Assembly (NCBI GenBank): GCA_018222605.1 | Contig: JAAEZZ010000001.1 | Span: 248,001 to 312,000 of the forward strand | Length of the DNA stretch: 64,000 bases | Direction: 5' to 3' | Origin: Alphaproteobacteria bacterium | Lineage (GTDB): Bacteria > Pseudomonadota > Alphaproteobacteria > Caulobacterales > Hyphomonadaceae | Part shown: positions 7,551 to 18,286 of the stretch, piece by piece | Numbering within the stretch: position 1 is the stretch's first letter | Layout of the letters: each line of letters begins with the position of its first letter | The notes under the pieces: generated by a model | Database searches by the model: none | Seen by the model: only the letters and a program-made list of their open reading frames with translations | Told to the model about the DNA's origin: nothing | Translations under genes and position numbers: made by a program

Positions 7551-9791
7551 ATGACCAAGGCCGAGCTGAACTCCATATTACAGGCTGCGGAGATGGATGG
7601 CCTGCTGTCAGGCCCCCTCAACCTCGGTGATATCTGGCGCGCGGCAGGCCGCCACCGTAGACCGGCAACGCCCGAATCGCTGCGCAATGTAACCTCTGCC
7701 TACGCATCTGCCAGCCTGCTGGAGGCTACTCAGATTGCCACAGCTGAAATGCTGGAAAGGCTTGGCAACGCCCCGCGCAATGCCGAACTGGCCGAAGCCG
7801 TCGCGTCCGGCCTGCCACAGGACATTCTTGAAGAGGCGCTGCGCCAGCCTGATGGCATCCTGCGCACAGCCGACGCCCTACGGATCGCTGCCGTGAATAC
7901 GCCTCCCCCGCCACCTGCTGTGTTTGCTGCTGACAGCATTGAAGAGGATACCGAAGCGGAGCTGCTCGAAGCGCTGAAGGAAGGCGCAGAGATCATTCTC
8001 GCGCAATCAGAGCTTCCCGCGTCCCGCACATTATGCCGCCTGCTGGATATCTCATTGGCCGTCAGCCCAGAAGGCCTGGAGGCCGACCTTCTGACCTCTG
8101 TGACAGATGCCGCTTCAAAAAGCCTTGGCGATGGCCTGCTGCTGATTCACGGGCTGGGCGCGGCTGTCATGTCCCTCGGACTTGCCTATGACAGCGATGA
8201 GGGCCGTGAGATGGCGGCTGCGATCTGCGCGCTCGTCAAATGCGTGGCGACCGGTGCTTCCCTCTCAGCCAACCATGCGGCGACTTTAGGTATTGAGTCG
8301 CGTCGCGCGGGCGGCAAGAAGGCTTGCCAGGTGAAAATCCTGCCGGTCAGCGACCTGCCAGATATCATGCCGGACTGCGATAGCGATGCGAGCGGCCCGG
8401 TCACGACAGTGCTGGCCTTCTCAGATGAAGGCCCTACTCTGACGCGCAGTGCCCGCTTGGCCATTGCCAGAAAAGCCCCGGAATCCCTGCCGGTGATTCT
8501 GGACCGCGTAGCCAATGGCGGCGCGCATGACCTTGAAAGTGCGCTTGGCGCGGACAGGCTGAAGGATCGCGGCTTCTCCGAAGCGGCCCTGGAACGCGTC
8601 AAACGCGCCCTCAGCGAAGGCCTGCCTCTGAATGCTGCATTCTCCCGTTGGGTGCTTGGCGATGAGATCATCAGCCAGGATCTGAAACTGCAGCCGGAGA
8701 ATTTTGATTCGGATGGCTGCGGACTGCTCTCCGCCATGGGCTTTTCCCGCAAGGATATTGCCGCGGCAGAGGCTGCTGTGGGCGGCGCGACAGAGAAGAT
8801 CGCAGCTGAAGCTCTGACAGGCTGCGGACTGGATATTGTCGTTTCGCCCGAAGCCGAGATTGCCTTTGCAAAGGCCTGCGCCGAAGCATTGGGCAATGAT
8901 GTCATGGTCAGAATCACGGGCCGCGCGGGCCTGAATATGGCCGATGCTGCACTGGACGCTGGTCTCTCTACGCTCCTGATCGGGATTCGCGCCCCTGCAG
9001 GCGACGAAGTTGCCGAGCGTATGGAACACATCCTCAGCCTTGCAGAGGAACTCGCCTCCGAAGCGGAAACTCCCATTATGGCACCCGGGTCCATGGCGAC
9101 CAATCAGAGCGGCGTGCGCACGCGTCTGCCGGATCGGCGCAAGGGATATATCCAGAAAGCCTCAGTCGGCGGGCACAAAGTGTATCTGCATACGGGGGAG
9201 TTTGAAGACGGCTCCCTGGGCGAGATCTTCCTGGACATGCACAAAGAAGGCGCCGCGTTTCGCAGCCTGATGAACAATTTCGCCATCGCGACCTCCATTG
9301 GCCTGCAATATGGCGTGCCGCTGGAAGAATATGTGGACGCCTTCGTGTTTACCCGCTTTGAACCCGCCGGCGCTGTGACAGGCAATGACCGCATCACCAA
9401 GGCCACTTCGATTCTGGACTATATCTTCCGCGAACTAGCTGTGTCCTATCTCGGGCGGGATGATCTGGCGGAAGTAGATGTCACCCATGACGGCCTGGGG
9501 CGGGGCGAAGGCGATGCCACCCGCCAGCCCGCCGCCTTTACAGAGGAAGCGGCCCAGATCATTTCCCGCGGCTTCTCACGAGGCCAATTGCCGGATAATA
9601 TCGTGATCCTGGACAAGAAACGCGAAGAAAAGCTGACCGAGGAAGAAGCTGAGGCAGAAGCGCAGAACATGCCTGAATACCTCACAGAGGCTTGCCCGGC
9701 CTGCGGCAGCTTCACGCTATTCCAGATCAGCGATGAGGGCGATGTAGAGTGCGATACGTGCGGTGAAGAAGTTCGCCAGTCGCTCGATTAA
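7551..9791 (+). CDS. TSCPD-domain protein derived from the C-terminal half of class II ribonucleotide reductase (NrdJ-like)
   Basis: 746 residues from the ATG at 7551, which sits just behind GGAGGCGGGA; two ATG/GTG-type starts upstream (from 7491) lack a ribosome-binding site. Residues about 525-635 are a clear TSCPD domain ([59 protein letters not shown]), and the end is a zinc ribbon with CxxC at 715/718 and 734/737. Residues about 330-420 resemble the late barrel region of alphaproteobacterial NrdJ ([22 protein letters not shown]). I cannot find the NPC or NxCxE-type catalytic cysteine motifs anywhere. The N-terminal 300 residues match nothing I recognise. Probably a non-catalytic NrdJ paralogue: regulator, partner or inactive relic. 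Confidence 0.82.
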   Translation: MTKAELNSILQAAEMDGLLSGPLNLGDIWRAAGRHRRPATPESLRNVTSAYASASLLEATQIATAEMLERLGNAPRNAELAEAVASGLPQDILEEALRQPDGILRTADALRIAAVNTPPPPPAVFAADSIEEDTEAELLEALKEGAEIILAQSELPASRTLCRLLDISLAVSPEGLEADLLTSVTDAASKSLGDGLLLIHGLGAAVMSLGLAYDSDEGREMAAAICALVKCVATGASLSANHAATLGIESRRAGGKKACQVKILPVSDLPDIMPDCDSDASGPVTTVLAFSDEGPTLTRSARLAIARKAPESLPVILDRVANGGAHDLESALGADRLKDRGFSEAALERVKRALSEGLPLNAAFSRWVLGDEIISQDLKLQPENFDSDGCGLLSAMGFSRKDIAAAEAAVGGATEKIAAEALTGCGLDIVVSPEAEIAFAKACAEALGNDVMVRITGRAGLNMADAALDAGLSTLLIGIRAPAGDEVAERMEHILSLAEELASEAETPIMAPGSMATNQSGVRTRLPDRRKGYIQKASVGGHKVYLHTGEFEDGSLGEIFLDMHKEGAAFRSLMNNFAIATSIGLQYGVPLEEYVDAFVFTRFEPAGAVTGNDRITKATSILDYIFRELAVSYLGRDDLAEVDVTHDGLGRGEGDATRQPAAFTEEAAQIISRGFSRGQLPDNIVILDKKREEKLTEEEAEAEAQNMPEYLTEACPACGSFTLFQISDEGDVECDTCGEEVRQSLD

Positions 9792-9972
9792 AGACACTCA
9801 TTACTGTTCCGTAACAGAGTATCCGCACGCTTCTACTGTTGCAGGTGCAGATAGTATGCGCAGTTTACGCTGCGTTAGCCCCCATGGCGTAATTGCAACA
9901 CTTGGTCATCTTTTGTCAGTTCTTACTGTTTGTTCAGTTTGGAGTGACAAAACAACACGATATTCCAATTGC

Positions 9973-10716
9973 ATGACCCGTACAGGTTTCGCCCTCGTCT
10001 CCATGCTGGCTATCGCCGTGAGCGCACCAGACGCCTCAGCGCAAGGCCAGGCTGTTGCATGGTCACCCGGTTATGCCGGTGCCTGTGGTCAGTGTGACTT
10101 GTCGGGCCGAAACCTTACAGGGTGGGACCTGACAGGCGGAAATTACGCGGGCGCAAACTTCGAATACTCCTTCATGCGCAGCATTGAGGCTGGAAACGCC
10201 AATTTCGAACAGGCCAAGGTGACAGGCGCAGACATGCGAGGAGCCATCCTGACATCGGCGAAGCTGTCCGGAGCGATTCTCTCGGATGCCCGCTTGCAGG
10301 GCGTTCGCGCGACAGGCGCTGAATTCCGCAATGCCACCATGCGTGGCATCAGCCTGCAGGGAGCGCTTCTGGTCGGCGCGAACTTTGCCTCTTCGGATCT
10401 GAGCAGTGCGCGGCTGGATGCGGCAGACCTCTCCGGGGCCAACATGACCGGCAGCTGGCTGAATGATGGTATCCTGACGGGGGCCATCTTCAATAGCGCC
10501 AATATGACCGGCGTAAGCCTGAACAATGCCCGCGTGGATGGTGCATCCTTCAAAGATGTCCGATTCATCGATGCAGACCTTAGTCATCTGGCCGGTCTGG
10601 AAACGGCGGACTTCACAGGTGCATGCGTCTCTCTCAGCACACAACTGCCGGAGGAGCTGACACTGCCGCTCTGCTCCATGCCTGCGCTTAGTCCTGCCCT
10701 GATTGCGGCGCAATAG
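9973..10716 (+). CDS. Secreted pentapeptide-repeat protein
   Basis: 247 residues from the ATG at 9973 (MTRTGFALVSMLAIAVSAPD), giving a good signal peptide with likely cleavage after ASA. From Cys41 onward about 33 pentapeptides follow without a break to about residue 206, with Leu/Phe/Met at the central position and Ala or small residues at i-2, the pattern of a right-handed square beta-helix of about eight coils. Cys38 and Cys41 precede the helix and two more cysteines lie behind it, so disulfide capping in the periplasm is plausible. Function unknown; cytosolic relatives such as the Qnr proteins mimic DNA, but export argues against that here. The frame is open back to 9763, but the added 70 residues look non-coding. 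Confidence 0.85.
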   Translation: MTRTGFALVSMLAIAVSAPDASAQGQAVAWSPGYAGACGQCDLSGRNLTGWDLTGGNYAGANFEYSFMRSIEAGNANFEQAKVTGADMRGAILTSAKLSGAILSDARLQGVRATGAEFRNATMRGISLQGALLVGANFASSDLSSARLDAADLSGANMTGSWLNDGILTGAIFNSANMTGVSLNNARVDGASFKDVRFIDADLSHLAGLETADFTGACVSLSTQLPEELTLPLCSMPALSPALIAAQ

Positions 10717-10725
10717 AGCGCATGA

Positions 10726-10755
10726 AACAGGACGGAACTTTCGTCCCGCCCTGTT
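10726..10755. terminator. Hairpin between convergent pentapeptide gene and aspS
   Basis: Arms at 10726-10735 and 10746-10755 pair over ten positions with one mismatch around a ten-base loop, in the 60-base gap where the two genes converge. There is no good T-run on either strand, so it is at best a weak or factor-assisted bidirectional terminator. Confidence 0.45.
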
Positions 10756-10776
10756 CGATCATTCCATGGCCTGAAA

Positions 10777-12609
10777 TCAGGATTTGATCTGCGGTGCCAG
10801 GCGGATGTTCAGCTCTTTCAACTGACGCTCGTCTACCGGGCTCGGCGCGCCCATCATAAGGTCACGTGCCTGCTGGTTCATCGGGAACAGCGTCACGTCA
10901 CGGATGTTCTCTGCATCAGCCAGCAGCATGACAATACGGTCAACGCCCGGCGCAATACCGCCATGCGGTGGGGCGCCATAGCGGAACGCATTCAGCATGC
11001 CGCCAAACTCCGTCTCAACAACGTCAGCGCCATAGCCAGCCAGCTCAAACGCCTTCAGCATCAGTTCCGGGCTGTGGTTCCGGATTGCACCGGAGGAGAG
11101 TTCAACACCGTTACACACGATGTCATACTGGTACGCCTTCAGCTCCAGCAGCTTTTCATCCGTATCGGCGGCCATCAGTGCGGCCATCCCGCCTTGCGGC
11201 ATGGAGAACGGGTTGTGGCTGAAGTCGATCTTCTTGTTGTCTTCGTCCCACTCATACATCGGGAAATCGACAATCCAGCAGAGACGGAAGACGCCGTCTT
11301 CGATCAGCTCCAGTTCTTCGCCAATCTTGGTGCGTGCTGCACCAGCGAGCTTGTAGGCATCGCCTTTCTTGCCGGCAGAAAAGAAGATGCCGTCGCCAGC
11401 GCCAAGGCCCAGCTTTTCAAGCAGGGCGGCCAGATGGGCAGGCTCGAAATTCTTCAGGACCGGGTCCTGGCTGTCAACACCGCCGCCATCGGCTTCCTTC
11501 AGGCGGGCATAGCCAAGGCCGGGGGCCTGCATCTCTTTCTTCGCCCATTTGTCGAGTTCATCGAAGAATTTGCGGGATTTCTCGGCCGCCGCTTTCGGTG
11601 CCGGTATCGCGATCACGCGTCCACCGCCAGCAATGATCTTCGCAAAGATGCCAAAGCCGGTCTTGCTGTCGTCCTCAAAGAAGTCCGAAACGTCGGCCAG
11701 TTCGATCGGGTTGCGCAGGTCTGGCTTGTCGGAGCCATATTTTGCCATCGCTTCAGCATATGGGATGCGCGGGAACGGACCTTCCGGCACGCGGCGGCCC
11801 TTGCCTTCCCAGTTGGCAAACTCATCGAACACGCCGCGCATGACGGGTTCGATCGCGCCGAACACGTCTTCCTGCGTGACAAAGCTCATCTCGATATCGA
11901 GCTGATAGAACTCGCCCGGAGATCGGTCAGCGCGCGCGTCTTCGTCACGGAAGCAAGGCGCGATCTGGAAGTAACGGTCAAAGCCGGACACCATCAGCAA
12001 CTGCTTGAACTGCTGCGGCGCCTGCGGAAGTGCATAGAACTCACCGGGGTGAATACGGCTCGGCACCAGGAAGTCCCGTGCACCTTCCGGGCTGGAGGCC
12101 GTCAGGATCGGGGTCTGATACTCGGTGAAGCCCTGCTCCAGCATACGGCGGCGCAGACTGGCGATGACCTGGCTGCGCAGGATCATGTTTTTGTGTAGGG
12201 TTTCGCGGCGCAGGTCCAGATAGCGGTGCTTCAGGCGAATCTCTTCCGGATAGTCCGGCTCCCCGAACACCGGCAGCGGCAGCTCGGCAGCTTCGGACTG
12301 AACGGTGACTTCGCCTGCAACCACTTCGATCTCGCCCGTGGCGAGGTTCGGGTTCACGAGGCTGTCATCACGGGCGACGACCTTGCCTTCCAGCGTGATG
12401 ACGCTTTCCGCGCGCAGGCGCTCAACCGTCCCAAAGCCGGGAGCCCCCGGATTGAAGACGACCTGCGTCAGCCCGTAATGGTCGCGCAGGTCGATAAACA
12501 TCACCCCGCCATGATCGCGGCGACGGTGCAACCAGCCAGACAGTTTAACGGTTTCCCCGACATGGGACTTGCGAAGCTCCCCGCAGGTGTGGGTGCGATA
12601 GGCGTGCAT
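10777..12609 (-). CDS. aspS: Aspartyl-tRNA synthetase (probably aspartyl/asparaginyl-type)
   Basis: 610 residues from the Met at 12609 ([13 protein letters not shown]); the frame is open another 22 codons upstream but that part lacks homology. N-terminal OB-fold anticodon-binding domain ([19 protein letters not shown]), class II motif 2 with [19 protein letters not shown] near residue 215, the bacterial GAD insertion domain about residues 290-400, and motif 3 [14 protein letters not shown] near residue 545. It charges tRNA(Asp). Because gatC, gatA and gatB are in the same window and no asnS is seen, it may also mischarge tRNA(Asn) for conversion by GatCAB; that is inference. Confidence 0.97.
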   Translation of the reverse strand: MHAYRTHTCGELRKSHVGETVKLSGWLHRRRDHGGVMFIDLRDHYGLTQVVFNPGAPGFGTVERLRAESVITLEGKVVARDDSLVNPNLATGEIEVVAGEVTVQSEAAELPLPVFGEPDYPEEIRLKHRYLDLRRETLHKNMILRSQVIASLRRRMLEQGFTEYQTPILTASSPEGARDFLVPSRIHPGEFYALPQAPQQFKQLLMVSGFDRYFQIAPCFRDEDARADRSPGEFYQLDIEMSFVTQEDVFGAIEPVMRGVFDEFANWEGKGRRVPEGPFPRIPYAEAMAKYGSDKPDLRNPIELADVSDFFEDDSKTGFGIFAKIIAGGGRVIAIPAPKAAAEKSRKFFDELDKWAKKEMQAPGLGYARLKEADGGGVDSQDPVLKNFEPAHLAALLEKLGLGAGDGIFFSAGKKGDAYKLAGAARTKIGEELELIEDGVFRLCWIVDFPMYEWDEDNKKIDFSHNPFSMPQGGMAALMAADTDEKLLELKAYQYDIVCNGVELSSGAIRNHSPELMLKAFELAGYGADVVETEFGGMLNAFRYGAPPHGGIAPGVDRIVMLLADAENIRDVTLFPMNQQARDLMMGAPSPVDERQLKELNIRLAPQIKS

Positions 12610-12706
12610 CGGATGCTCTCTCCGGAAATTCGGTCCAATAATTTTAAGGCGCGAAAGGCATTCAAGCTCTCGCAATTGTCAAGGCGATGCGATACGCAAG
12701 CGCGCG

Positions 12707-13873
12707 ATGACTGACAACACCCTGACTCCCATTACTGAGCAATCCGCACTGGAAGACCTGTGCGGAAAGCTCGCTGAATCCGACTTTATCTGTGTCGACA
12801 CCGAATTTCACCGGGAAACAACATATTGGCCGGAACTCTGTCTCGTTCAGGCCTCTGCCCCCGGCGTTGAAGGCCTGATTGACCCGCTGGCCGAAGATCT
12901 GGACATCGGGCCCTTCCTGGACCTGATTGCCGCAGACAACCGGATCAAGGTATTTCATGCCGCGCGGCAGGACATCGAGATCTTCAATCGCCTGATTGGC
13001 CACCCGCCCGGTCCAATCTTCGATACTCAGATCGCAGCAATGGCGCTCGGCCTTGGTGATTCGATCTCCTACGACAATCTGGTTCAGCGCGTCCTGAAGC
13101 GTCAGATCGATAAATCGAGCCAGTTCACGGACTGGACCCGTCGTCCGCTGAGCCAGAAACAGCTGGTCTACGCCCTTGGTGATGTCACGCATTTGCGCGA
13201 CGCCTATCTCAAGATGCGCGACGAACTGGAAGAAACCGGCCGCATGGGCTGGGTCCGGGAAGAAATGGCGGATCTCGAAGATCCCGCAAAATACGACACA
13301 GATCCGAACAATGCTTGGCAGCGCCTGAAGCTGCGCAAGCCGAAGAAAGACTACGCTGCCATTGTGGTGGCCGTCGCCGCATGGCGCGAATCCCTGGCGC
13401 AGGAGCTGGACAAGCCCCGCCGCCGCATCCTGAAGGATGACGCAATCCAGGAAATCGCCAGCCAAAAGCCACGCAGCGAATCGGATTTCAACCAGCTGAG
13501 GGCCGTGCCGAATGGCTTTATCCGGTCAAAGCATGGTCAAGGCCTGATCGAAGCAGTTGTCGATGCCATCGAAAATCCTGACGCCTACGCCCCGGAAATG
13601 GAAAAGCGTCCACAGAACGCCCAGATCCCGGCAGGCGCGCCAGAACTTCTGAAAGTGCTGCTGAAGCACGTGTCGGACGAAAACAATGTCGTGCCACGTC
13701 TGATCGCGAACGCTGCCGATATCGACCGCATCGCCCGCGGCGAAACCAGCAGCGACATCGCCGCGATGCAGGGATGGCGCTATGATATGTTCGGCCAGAA
13801 GGCCCAAGCGCTGTTGAACGGCAAGCTGGCCGTTTCCTTCGAAGGTGGCCAGGTTCGCCTATTTGACGTCTAG
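12707..13873 (+). CDS. rnd: Ribonuclease D
   Basis: 388 residues. The DEDD exonuclease domain fills residues 1-200: Asp and Glu in FICVDTEFHRE, Asp in FHAARQDIEIF, and the YALGDVTHL motif carrying the final Asp. An HRDC domain follows near residues 215-290 (AWRESLAQELDKPRRRILKDDAI). RNase D trims the 3' ends of tRNA precursors and other stable RNAs. It diverges from aspS, with 97 bases between the start codons. Convergent with ppx, with 9 bases between stops. Confidence 0.96.
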   Translation: MTDNTLTPITEQSALEDLCGKLAESDFICVDTEFHRETTYWPELCLVQASAPGVEGLIDPLAEDLDIGPFLDLIAADNRIKVFHAARQDIEIFNRLIGHPPGPIFDTQIAAMALGLGDSISYDNLVQRVLKRQIDKSSQFTDWTRRPLSQKQLVYALGDVTHLRDAYLKMRDELEETGRMGWVREEMADLEDPAKYDTDPNNAWQRLKLRKPKKDYAAIVVAVAAWRESLAQELDKPRRRILKDDAIQEIASQKPRSESDFNQLRAVPNGFIRSKHGQGLIEAVVDAIENPDAYAPEMEKRPQNAQIPAGAPELLKVLLKHVSDENNVVPRLIANAADIDRIARGETSSDIAAMQGWRYDMFGQKAQALLNGKLAVSFEGGQVRLFDV

Positions 13874-13882
13874 GCAAACGCC

Positions 13883-15361
13883 CTAATCGATTGATGTATC
13901 CGGCTTGAGGTTCAGCTGGCTGGCTGTCTGCGAAAGCCGCCGGCGGACCGTATCCGACAGCATGGCTTCATCAGCCTTGCCTACACGCAATTGCAGTGTA
14001 TCCCCACGCCTCACCAGTTTGGCGCGGCGAAGGATAGGCCCGGACCGCCCGGAAAACACGGCACCCAACCGCATGGCACTGCCGATTTGTCGCGACCGCT
14101 CGTCCTGTTCCGGTGTGGTCAGGCCTTCATATTCGGCAGGCCGCTTAAAGTCTTTCTCGTACCGGCAGCCAATGGCGTAAGCGATCAGGGCGCGCTCGCT
14201 GTGCGAAAGGCCGGAATAAGGCGCGCGGAGGGCCTGATCATAGGCCATGATTGACCGGTGATCCGGATGAAAGCGTCCGGCACTGTCGGCCATCATACAG
14301 GCCGCCTGCTCGATACGCTTGTCGGCTGCAGGGGAGCCAAACAGGTCCGGTTCAGGCGCAAGCGCCGGTGCGATGAAATCATGCAGGGCCTGGCCGAACT
14401 GAATCTGATTATGGTCCAGTCGTGCAAAGGCAATCACACCATCCATCAGCGGATCGGCTGTCGGTGTACCTGTCAGGTCGCGCAGCACGCCTTCCCTCAA
14501 GCCGCTGGAGGATATACTGACCCCTTCCAGCGAACTCATTGCCAGGATTTCCTGCAAAAGCATCGCGGCAATCGGCAGATGTTTCGCCCGCCTTTTATCG
14601 ATGGCTTCGAGCATGGACCGCGAGGCCGCATTGGTCAGGCTATCGAGACAGACCTTCGTTACGCGGGAGACCTGACTCTCCGTCATCTGATAGCCCTGCA
14701 GCACCTGCAGCGCGTAATTCTCCAGCTGCATGTTCAGCTTCGCCAGGGTCCGCCATGCCCCGCCGACAGCGTAGAACCGGCCACTGGCGCTGGCCAGCAC
14801 GCGGGATTTCTTCAGTTCCGTGCGAATGGTCTTGCGCAGGGCTTTGGGATCGAAATCGCCTTCGGCCAGGGACAATGGGCCCAACATCAGGCTCTCTCCC
14901 CGCGCAGACCGCCCACCGACACGCTTGAATTCAAGACTGGAACCGCCAAGGTCGCCGATAATGCCTTCGGACTTGTAAAAGCTCGCCTCCACGCCCAACG
15001 CAGAAAGACGTGCCTCGTCTTCACCGGACAGCGTCAGGATCTTGCGACCCAGAACGCGCGATGCCGTCTTGATAAAGTCAGGCCCATCCTCCGCTGACCG
15101 GACGGCAGCCGTTGCCACAGCCGTAAAGTTCCGCAGGCCCAAGGCCTTCAAAATGGCGCGGTAGCGGCCAAGTGCCCGGATCGCAGCCTCTCTGCCCTCA
15201 ACAGACAGATGCCCCGTACGCATCAGACCCTGGCCCAACCCTGCCATGACCTTTTCGTTGAAGGTCGGCAAAATAGAGGCTCCCAGCACATCATAAATCA
15301 CCAGACGAACAGAGTTTGATCCGATGTCGATGATGGCGGCGCGTTCCGACTTCGGAAACAT
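13883..15361 (-). CDS. ppx: Exopolyphosphatase (Ppx/GppA family)
   Basis: 492 residues. ASKHA fold with the phosphate-1 loop AAIIDIGSNSVRLVIYD at the N-terminus and the second nucleotide/phosphate motif GIIGDLGGSSLEF near residue 138, plus a C-terminal helical HD-like domain. It degrades polyphosphate, and some members also hydrolyse pppGpp. Its ATG shares one base with the stop of ppk (TGATG), so polyphosphate synthesis and breakdown are encoded as one coupled unit. Confidence 0.95.
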   Translation of the reverse strand: MFPKSERAAIIDIGSNSVRLVIYDVLGASILPTFNEKVMAGLGQGLMRTGHLSVEGREAAIRALGRYRAILKALGLRNFTAVATAAVRSAEDGPDFIKTASRVLGRKILTLSGEDEARLSALGVEASFYKSEGIIGDLGGSSLEFKRVGGRSARGESLMLGPLSLAEGDFDPKALRKTIRTELKKSRVLASASGRFYAVGGAWRTLAKLNMQLENYALQVLQGYQMTESQVSRVTKVCLDSLTNAASRSMLEAIDKRRAKHLPIAAMLLQEILAMSSLEGVSISSSGLREGVLRDLTGTPTADPLMDGVIAFARLDHNQIQFGQALHDFIAPALAPEPDLFGSPAADKRIEQAACMMADSAGRFHPDHRSIMAYDQALRAPYSGLSHSERALIAYAIGCRYEKDFKRPAEYEGLTTPEQDERSRQIGSAMRLGAVFSGRSGPILRRAKLVRRGDTLQLRVGKADEAMLSDTVRRRLSQTASQLNLKPDTSID

Positions 15362-17535
15362 CAGCTAATGACACCCTTCTTGGGTTGCAGGCGCGGCGGC
15401 AGGCTCACTTCCAGTGCGCTGCCCCGGCCGGAAAGACTGGGATTGTCCATAAAATAGGTATGCGCAGAGAACGGTTTCGAGTTGCCAGACGTTCCCACGC
15501 GCGAATAGTCGCCATCCTCATTCATGATCCAGCTTTGCTGTTCGTCATTCAGATTGGCCACCATGATCTGGTTCATCACCTGACGGTGAACCGTCGGATT
15601 CTCGATCGGCACCAGCGCCTCAACCCGGCGGTTGAGGTTGCGTGGCATCCAGTCAGCCGAAGAGATGAAGACCTTCGCATTCGATGATGGCAGGGACTCT
15701 CCGTTTGCAAAACACACCACCCGCGAATGCTCCAGGAAGCGCCCGACAATACTCTTTACAGAGATGTTCTCCGACATGCCCGACACACCGGGGCGCAGGC
15801 AGCAAATGCCGCGCACCACCAGAATGATCGGCACCCCGGCCTGGCTGGCCTTGTAGAGGGCATCGATGACCTCTCCATCGACCAGCGAGTTCATTTTCGC
15901 CCAGATGCCACTTGGCTTGCCCTTTTTGGCATTTGCCGCTTCGGACTCGATCAGCGTGATCAGTTTTTCCTTCAAGTTCAGCGGAGACATGGACAGCTTT
16001 TCAAGCACCGGCCCCACTTCAGGCGGCTCGCGATAGGCTGTCACGAAATTGAACAATCGGTTCGCATCACGGCCCAGCGCCGGGTCTGCCGTAAACAGGG
16101 AAAGGTCTGTGTAGATACGCGCATTGATCGGGTGATAGTTCCCGGTCCCATAATGGGTATAGCTGCGTAGCTCCTGCCCTTCACGACGCACCACCAGAGA
16201 CACCTTGGCATGTGTCTTGTACTCAATAAATCCGTACACGACCTGAACGCCCGCACGCTCCAGGTCCCGCGCCAGGCGCAAATTTGCCTCTTCATCGAAG
16301 CGCGCCTTGATTTCAACCAGCGCCGTAACGTTCTTTCCAGCCTCGGCCGCCTCGATCAACGCCGCAACAATCGGGGAATTGTTTGTTGTGCGATAGAGTG
16401 TCTGCTTGATGGCAACAACCTGTGGATCGGCCGCTGCCTGGCGCACGAACTGGACGACAACATCAAATGTCTCAAATGGGTGATGGACCAGAATGTCTTT
16501 CGCGCGGATCGCCGCAAAGCAATCACCGCCCATCTCCCGTATGCGTTCCGGATAGCGCGGCTCATAGGAGGGAAATTGCAAATCAGGCCGGTCGTCAACG
16601 ATCAGCTCTGACAGCTGTGCCATGCCGAGGATGCCATCATAGAGAACGATATCATCCTGCTCGGCGCCAATCTCCCGCGTGATTAGCTCACGCAGATCCT
16701 TCGGTGCGCTGGACTGCATCCGGATACGGACAATACGCCCCCGTCGGCGCTGTTTCAGCAGAACCTCAAATTCCCGAATCAGGTCTTCGGCTTCTTCCTC
16801 GATCTCGATATCGCTGTCGCGGATCACGCGGAACAGGCAGCGATCCCTTTCCTCATAGCCGGGGAACAGCTCCTCCAGGAACATGCCGATAACATCTTCC
16901 AGCGCTATGAAGCGCAGCGTGCTTTTCGGCCCGTTCGGTAGACGGATGAAACGGCGCACAAAGGCCGGTAGCGGAATGATGCCGACATGCTGCTCGCCGC
17001 CATTCTTCGACACCAGATTGATGGCGACGGAGAAGCCGAGATTGGGAATGAACGGAAACGGATGCGCCGGGTCCACGGCCAGCGGCGTCAGCACCGGGAA
17101 GATGTTCGTCCGGAAATAGGTGTCGAGTTCGGTCTTGTCCTTGCGGGTCAGCTCACTGACAGCCAGAACATCGATGCCCTCTTTATGCATTTCTTGCTTG
17201 AGATTTTTCCAGCACGCTTGCTGGTCCGCGATCAATTGCAGGGAGGCCTGCTCGATCCGTGCCACCTGCTGGGCCGGTGTCAGGCCGTCCTGGCTTGGCT
17301 TGACCACGCCTGCCCGCACCTGCTCGCGCAGGCCCGCATAGCGCACCATCTCGAATTCATCGAGATTGCTCGCAGAAATCGACAGGAAGCGCAGACGCTC
17401 CAGCAGCGGATGGTCCGGATTGGCGGCCTCATCAAGGACGCGCCGGTTGAACTCCAGCCAGGACAGTTCCCGATTGATGAATCGCTGCGGCGACTGCATC
17501 TGCTGTTTCAGGCTTTGTGTTGCCCCATCCGGCAT
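15361..17535 (-). CDS. ppk: Polyphosphate kinase 1
   Basis: About 724 residues from the Met at 17535 ([14 protein letters not shown]), close to the usual 690-730. Domains in order: N-terminal helical domain ([19 protein letters not shown]), head domain, then the two phospholipase D-like catalytic domains. The phosphorylated histidine is at about residue 461 in THYGTGNYH, and [17 protein letters not shown] lies near the end. It makes polyphosphate from ATP reversibly. The frame is open 21 codons further upstream; the shorter start leaves 25 bases after hdaA and matches the family N-terminus. Part of the DUF2066-hdaA-ppk-ppx run. Confidence 0.96.
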   Translation of the reverse strand: MPDGATQSLKQQMQSPQRFINRELSWLEFNRRVLDEAANPDHPLLERLRFLSISASNLDEFEMVRYAGLREQVRAGVVKPSQDGLTPAQQVARIEQASLQLIADQQACWKNLKQEMHKEGIDVLAVSELTRKDKTELDTYFRTNIFPVLTPLAVDPAHPFPFIPNLGFSVAINLVSKNGGEQHVGIIPLPAFVRRFIRLPNGPKSTLRFIALEDVIGMFLEELFPGYEERDRCLFRVIRDSDIEIEEEAEDLIREFEVLLKQRRRGRIVRIRMQSSAPKDLRELITREIGAEQDDIVLYDGILGMAQLSELIVDDRPDLQFPSYEPRYPERIREMGGDCFAAIRAKDILVHHPFETFDVVVQFVRQAAADPQVVAIKQTLYRTTNNSPIVAALIEAAEAGKNVTALVEIKARFDEEANLRLARDLERAGVQVVYGFIEYKTHAKVSLVVRREGQELRSYTHYGTGNYHPINARIYTDLSLFTADPALGRDANRLFNFVTAYREPPEVGPVLEKLSMSPLNLKEKLITLIESEAANAKKGKPSGIWAKMNSLVDGEVIDALYKASQAGVPIILVVRGICCLRPGVSGMSENISVKSIVGRFLEHSRVVCFANGESLPSSNAKVFISSADWMPRNLNRRVEALVPIENPTVHRQVMNQIMVANLNDEQQSWIMNEDGDYSRVGTSGNSKPFSAHTYFMDNPSLSGRGSALEVSLPPRLQPKKGVIS

Positions 17536-17560
17536 CAGGTCTGCTCCGTGTCTGTGTGCA

Positions 17561-18286
17561 CTACAATAGTGACCTCTGATCCGGGTCAGACCAGCCAAGC
17601 TCCTCCAGCACTTCCCGCGCCAACGGGACAGATGGGGCTCGTCCAGTCAATGTGACCCGCTCGCTCAGTCTTTCCGCAAAGGTTTCGATTGCCTCATAGG
17701 AAAGATCCAGTCTTGGCACCAGATATTTAACAACCTCCGGATCGAGTTTGAGAAAATGCTTCCTTGCCGCCATTTCCAGGCGCGCTTTCAGCATCGGCTC
17801 GTCCGGATCGTCAATTTCGACCACAGGCAACGCATTGAGCCGGGATTTCAAATCAGCCGAGGATGTGTGCCACTGGCCGGGACTGTGGCGCGAGGTCAGC
17901 AAGACCCGTCCTGATCCGGCCGAGATCATGTTGATCAGCGTCAACAGGCGGTCCATCTTCTTCACCTGATCGGCGTCATCGATGACGACATGCGCGCCAG
18001 CCAGCGTCGAGAGTTCCTTTTCGCGCATGCGCGAAAACTCCTGCGCGGAATAAAACCGTCCCTCGAATTCCTGACACCAGGCACGGCCAAGCACGGTCAG
18101 GCCCGCTCTTGCGGGTCCCGTCACACACACAACCGGAAACGGCCAGTTCTCCGGCCCGCTCAGAATAGAGACAGCCGTCTCATTCGCGGCCGTCACCAAC
18201 AGGGAGTCCAGCGTAGGCTGCCTCTCCGGAAATCCAAGGCTCATCTGGCTTGGTGTGAGGGCCTTATGCGCGCCACTCTTGGTCAC
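17561..18286 (-). CDS. hdaA: HdaA-like regulatory inactivator of DnaA
   Basis: 241 residues, a short DnaA-type AAA+ protein without the DNA-binding domain. N-terminal clamp-binding motif QMSLGF (residues 14-19), Walker B VVIDDAD, a sensor region [12 protein letters not shown] and the [16 protein letters not shown] box with the conserved Arg. Hda proteins work with the sliding clamp to make DnaA hydrolyse ATP after initiation. The Walker A loop reads GPARAGLT (57-64), with Leu63 where lysine is expected, so nucleotide binding may be altered. The start is a GTG that overlaps the DUF2066 stop (GTGA), giving translational coupling. Downstream are ppk and ppx. Confidence 0.9.
   Translation of the reverse strand: MTKSGAHKALTPSQMSLGFPERQPTLDSLLVTAANETAVSILSGPENWPFPVVCVTGPARAGLTVLGRAWCQEFEGRFYSAQEFSRMREKELSTLAGAHVVIDDADQVKKMDRLLTLINMISAGSGRVLLTSRHSPGQWHTSSADLKSRLNALPVVEIDDPDEPMLKARLEMAARKHFLKLDPEVVKYLVPRLDLSYEAIETFAERLSERVTLTGRAPSVPLAREVLEELGWSDPDQRSLL

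Noticed and set aside
9763-9972. 70-residue N-terminal extension of the pentapeptide protein
   Set aside because: Overlaps the NrdJ-like gene end, lacks coding character, and would bury the clear signal peptide starting at 9973.
10963-12198. 411-codon open frame on the plus strand opposite aspS
   Set aside because: Antisense shadow of a long, G+C-rich conserved gene; no domain, no ribosome-binding site.
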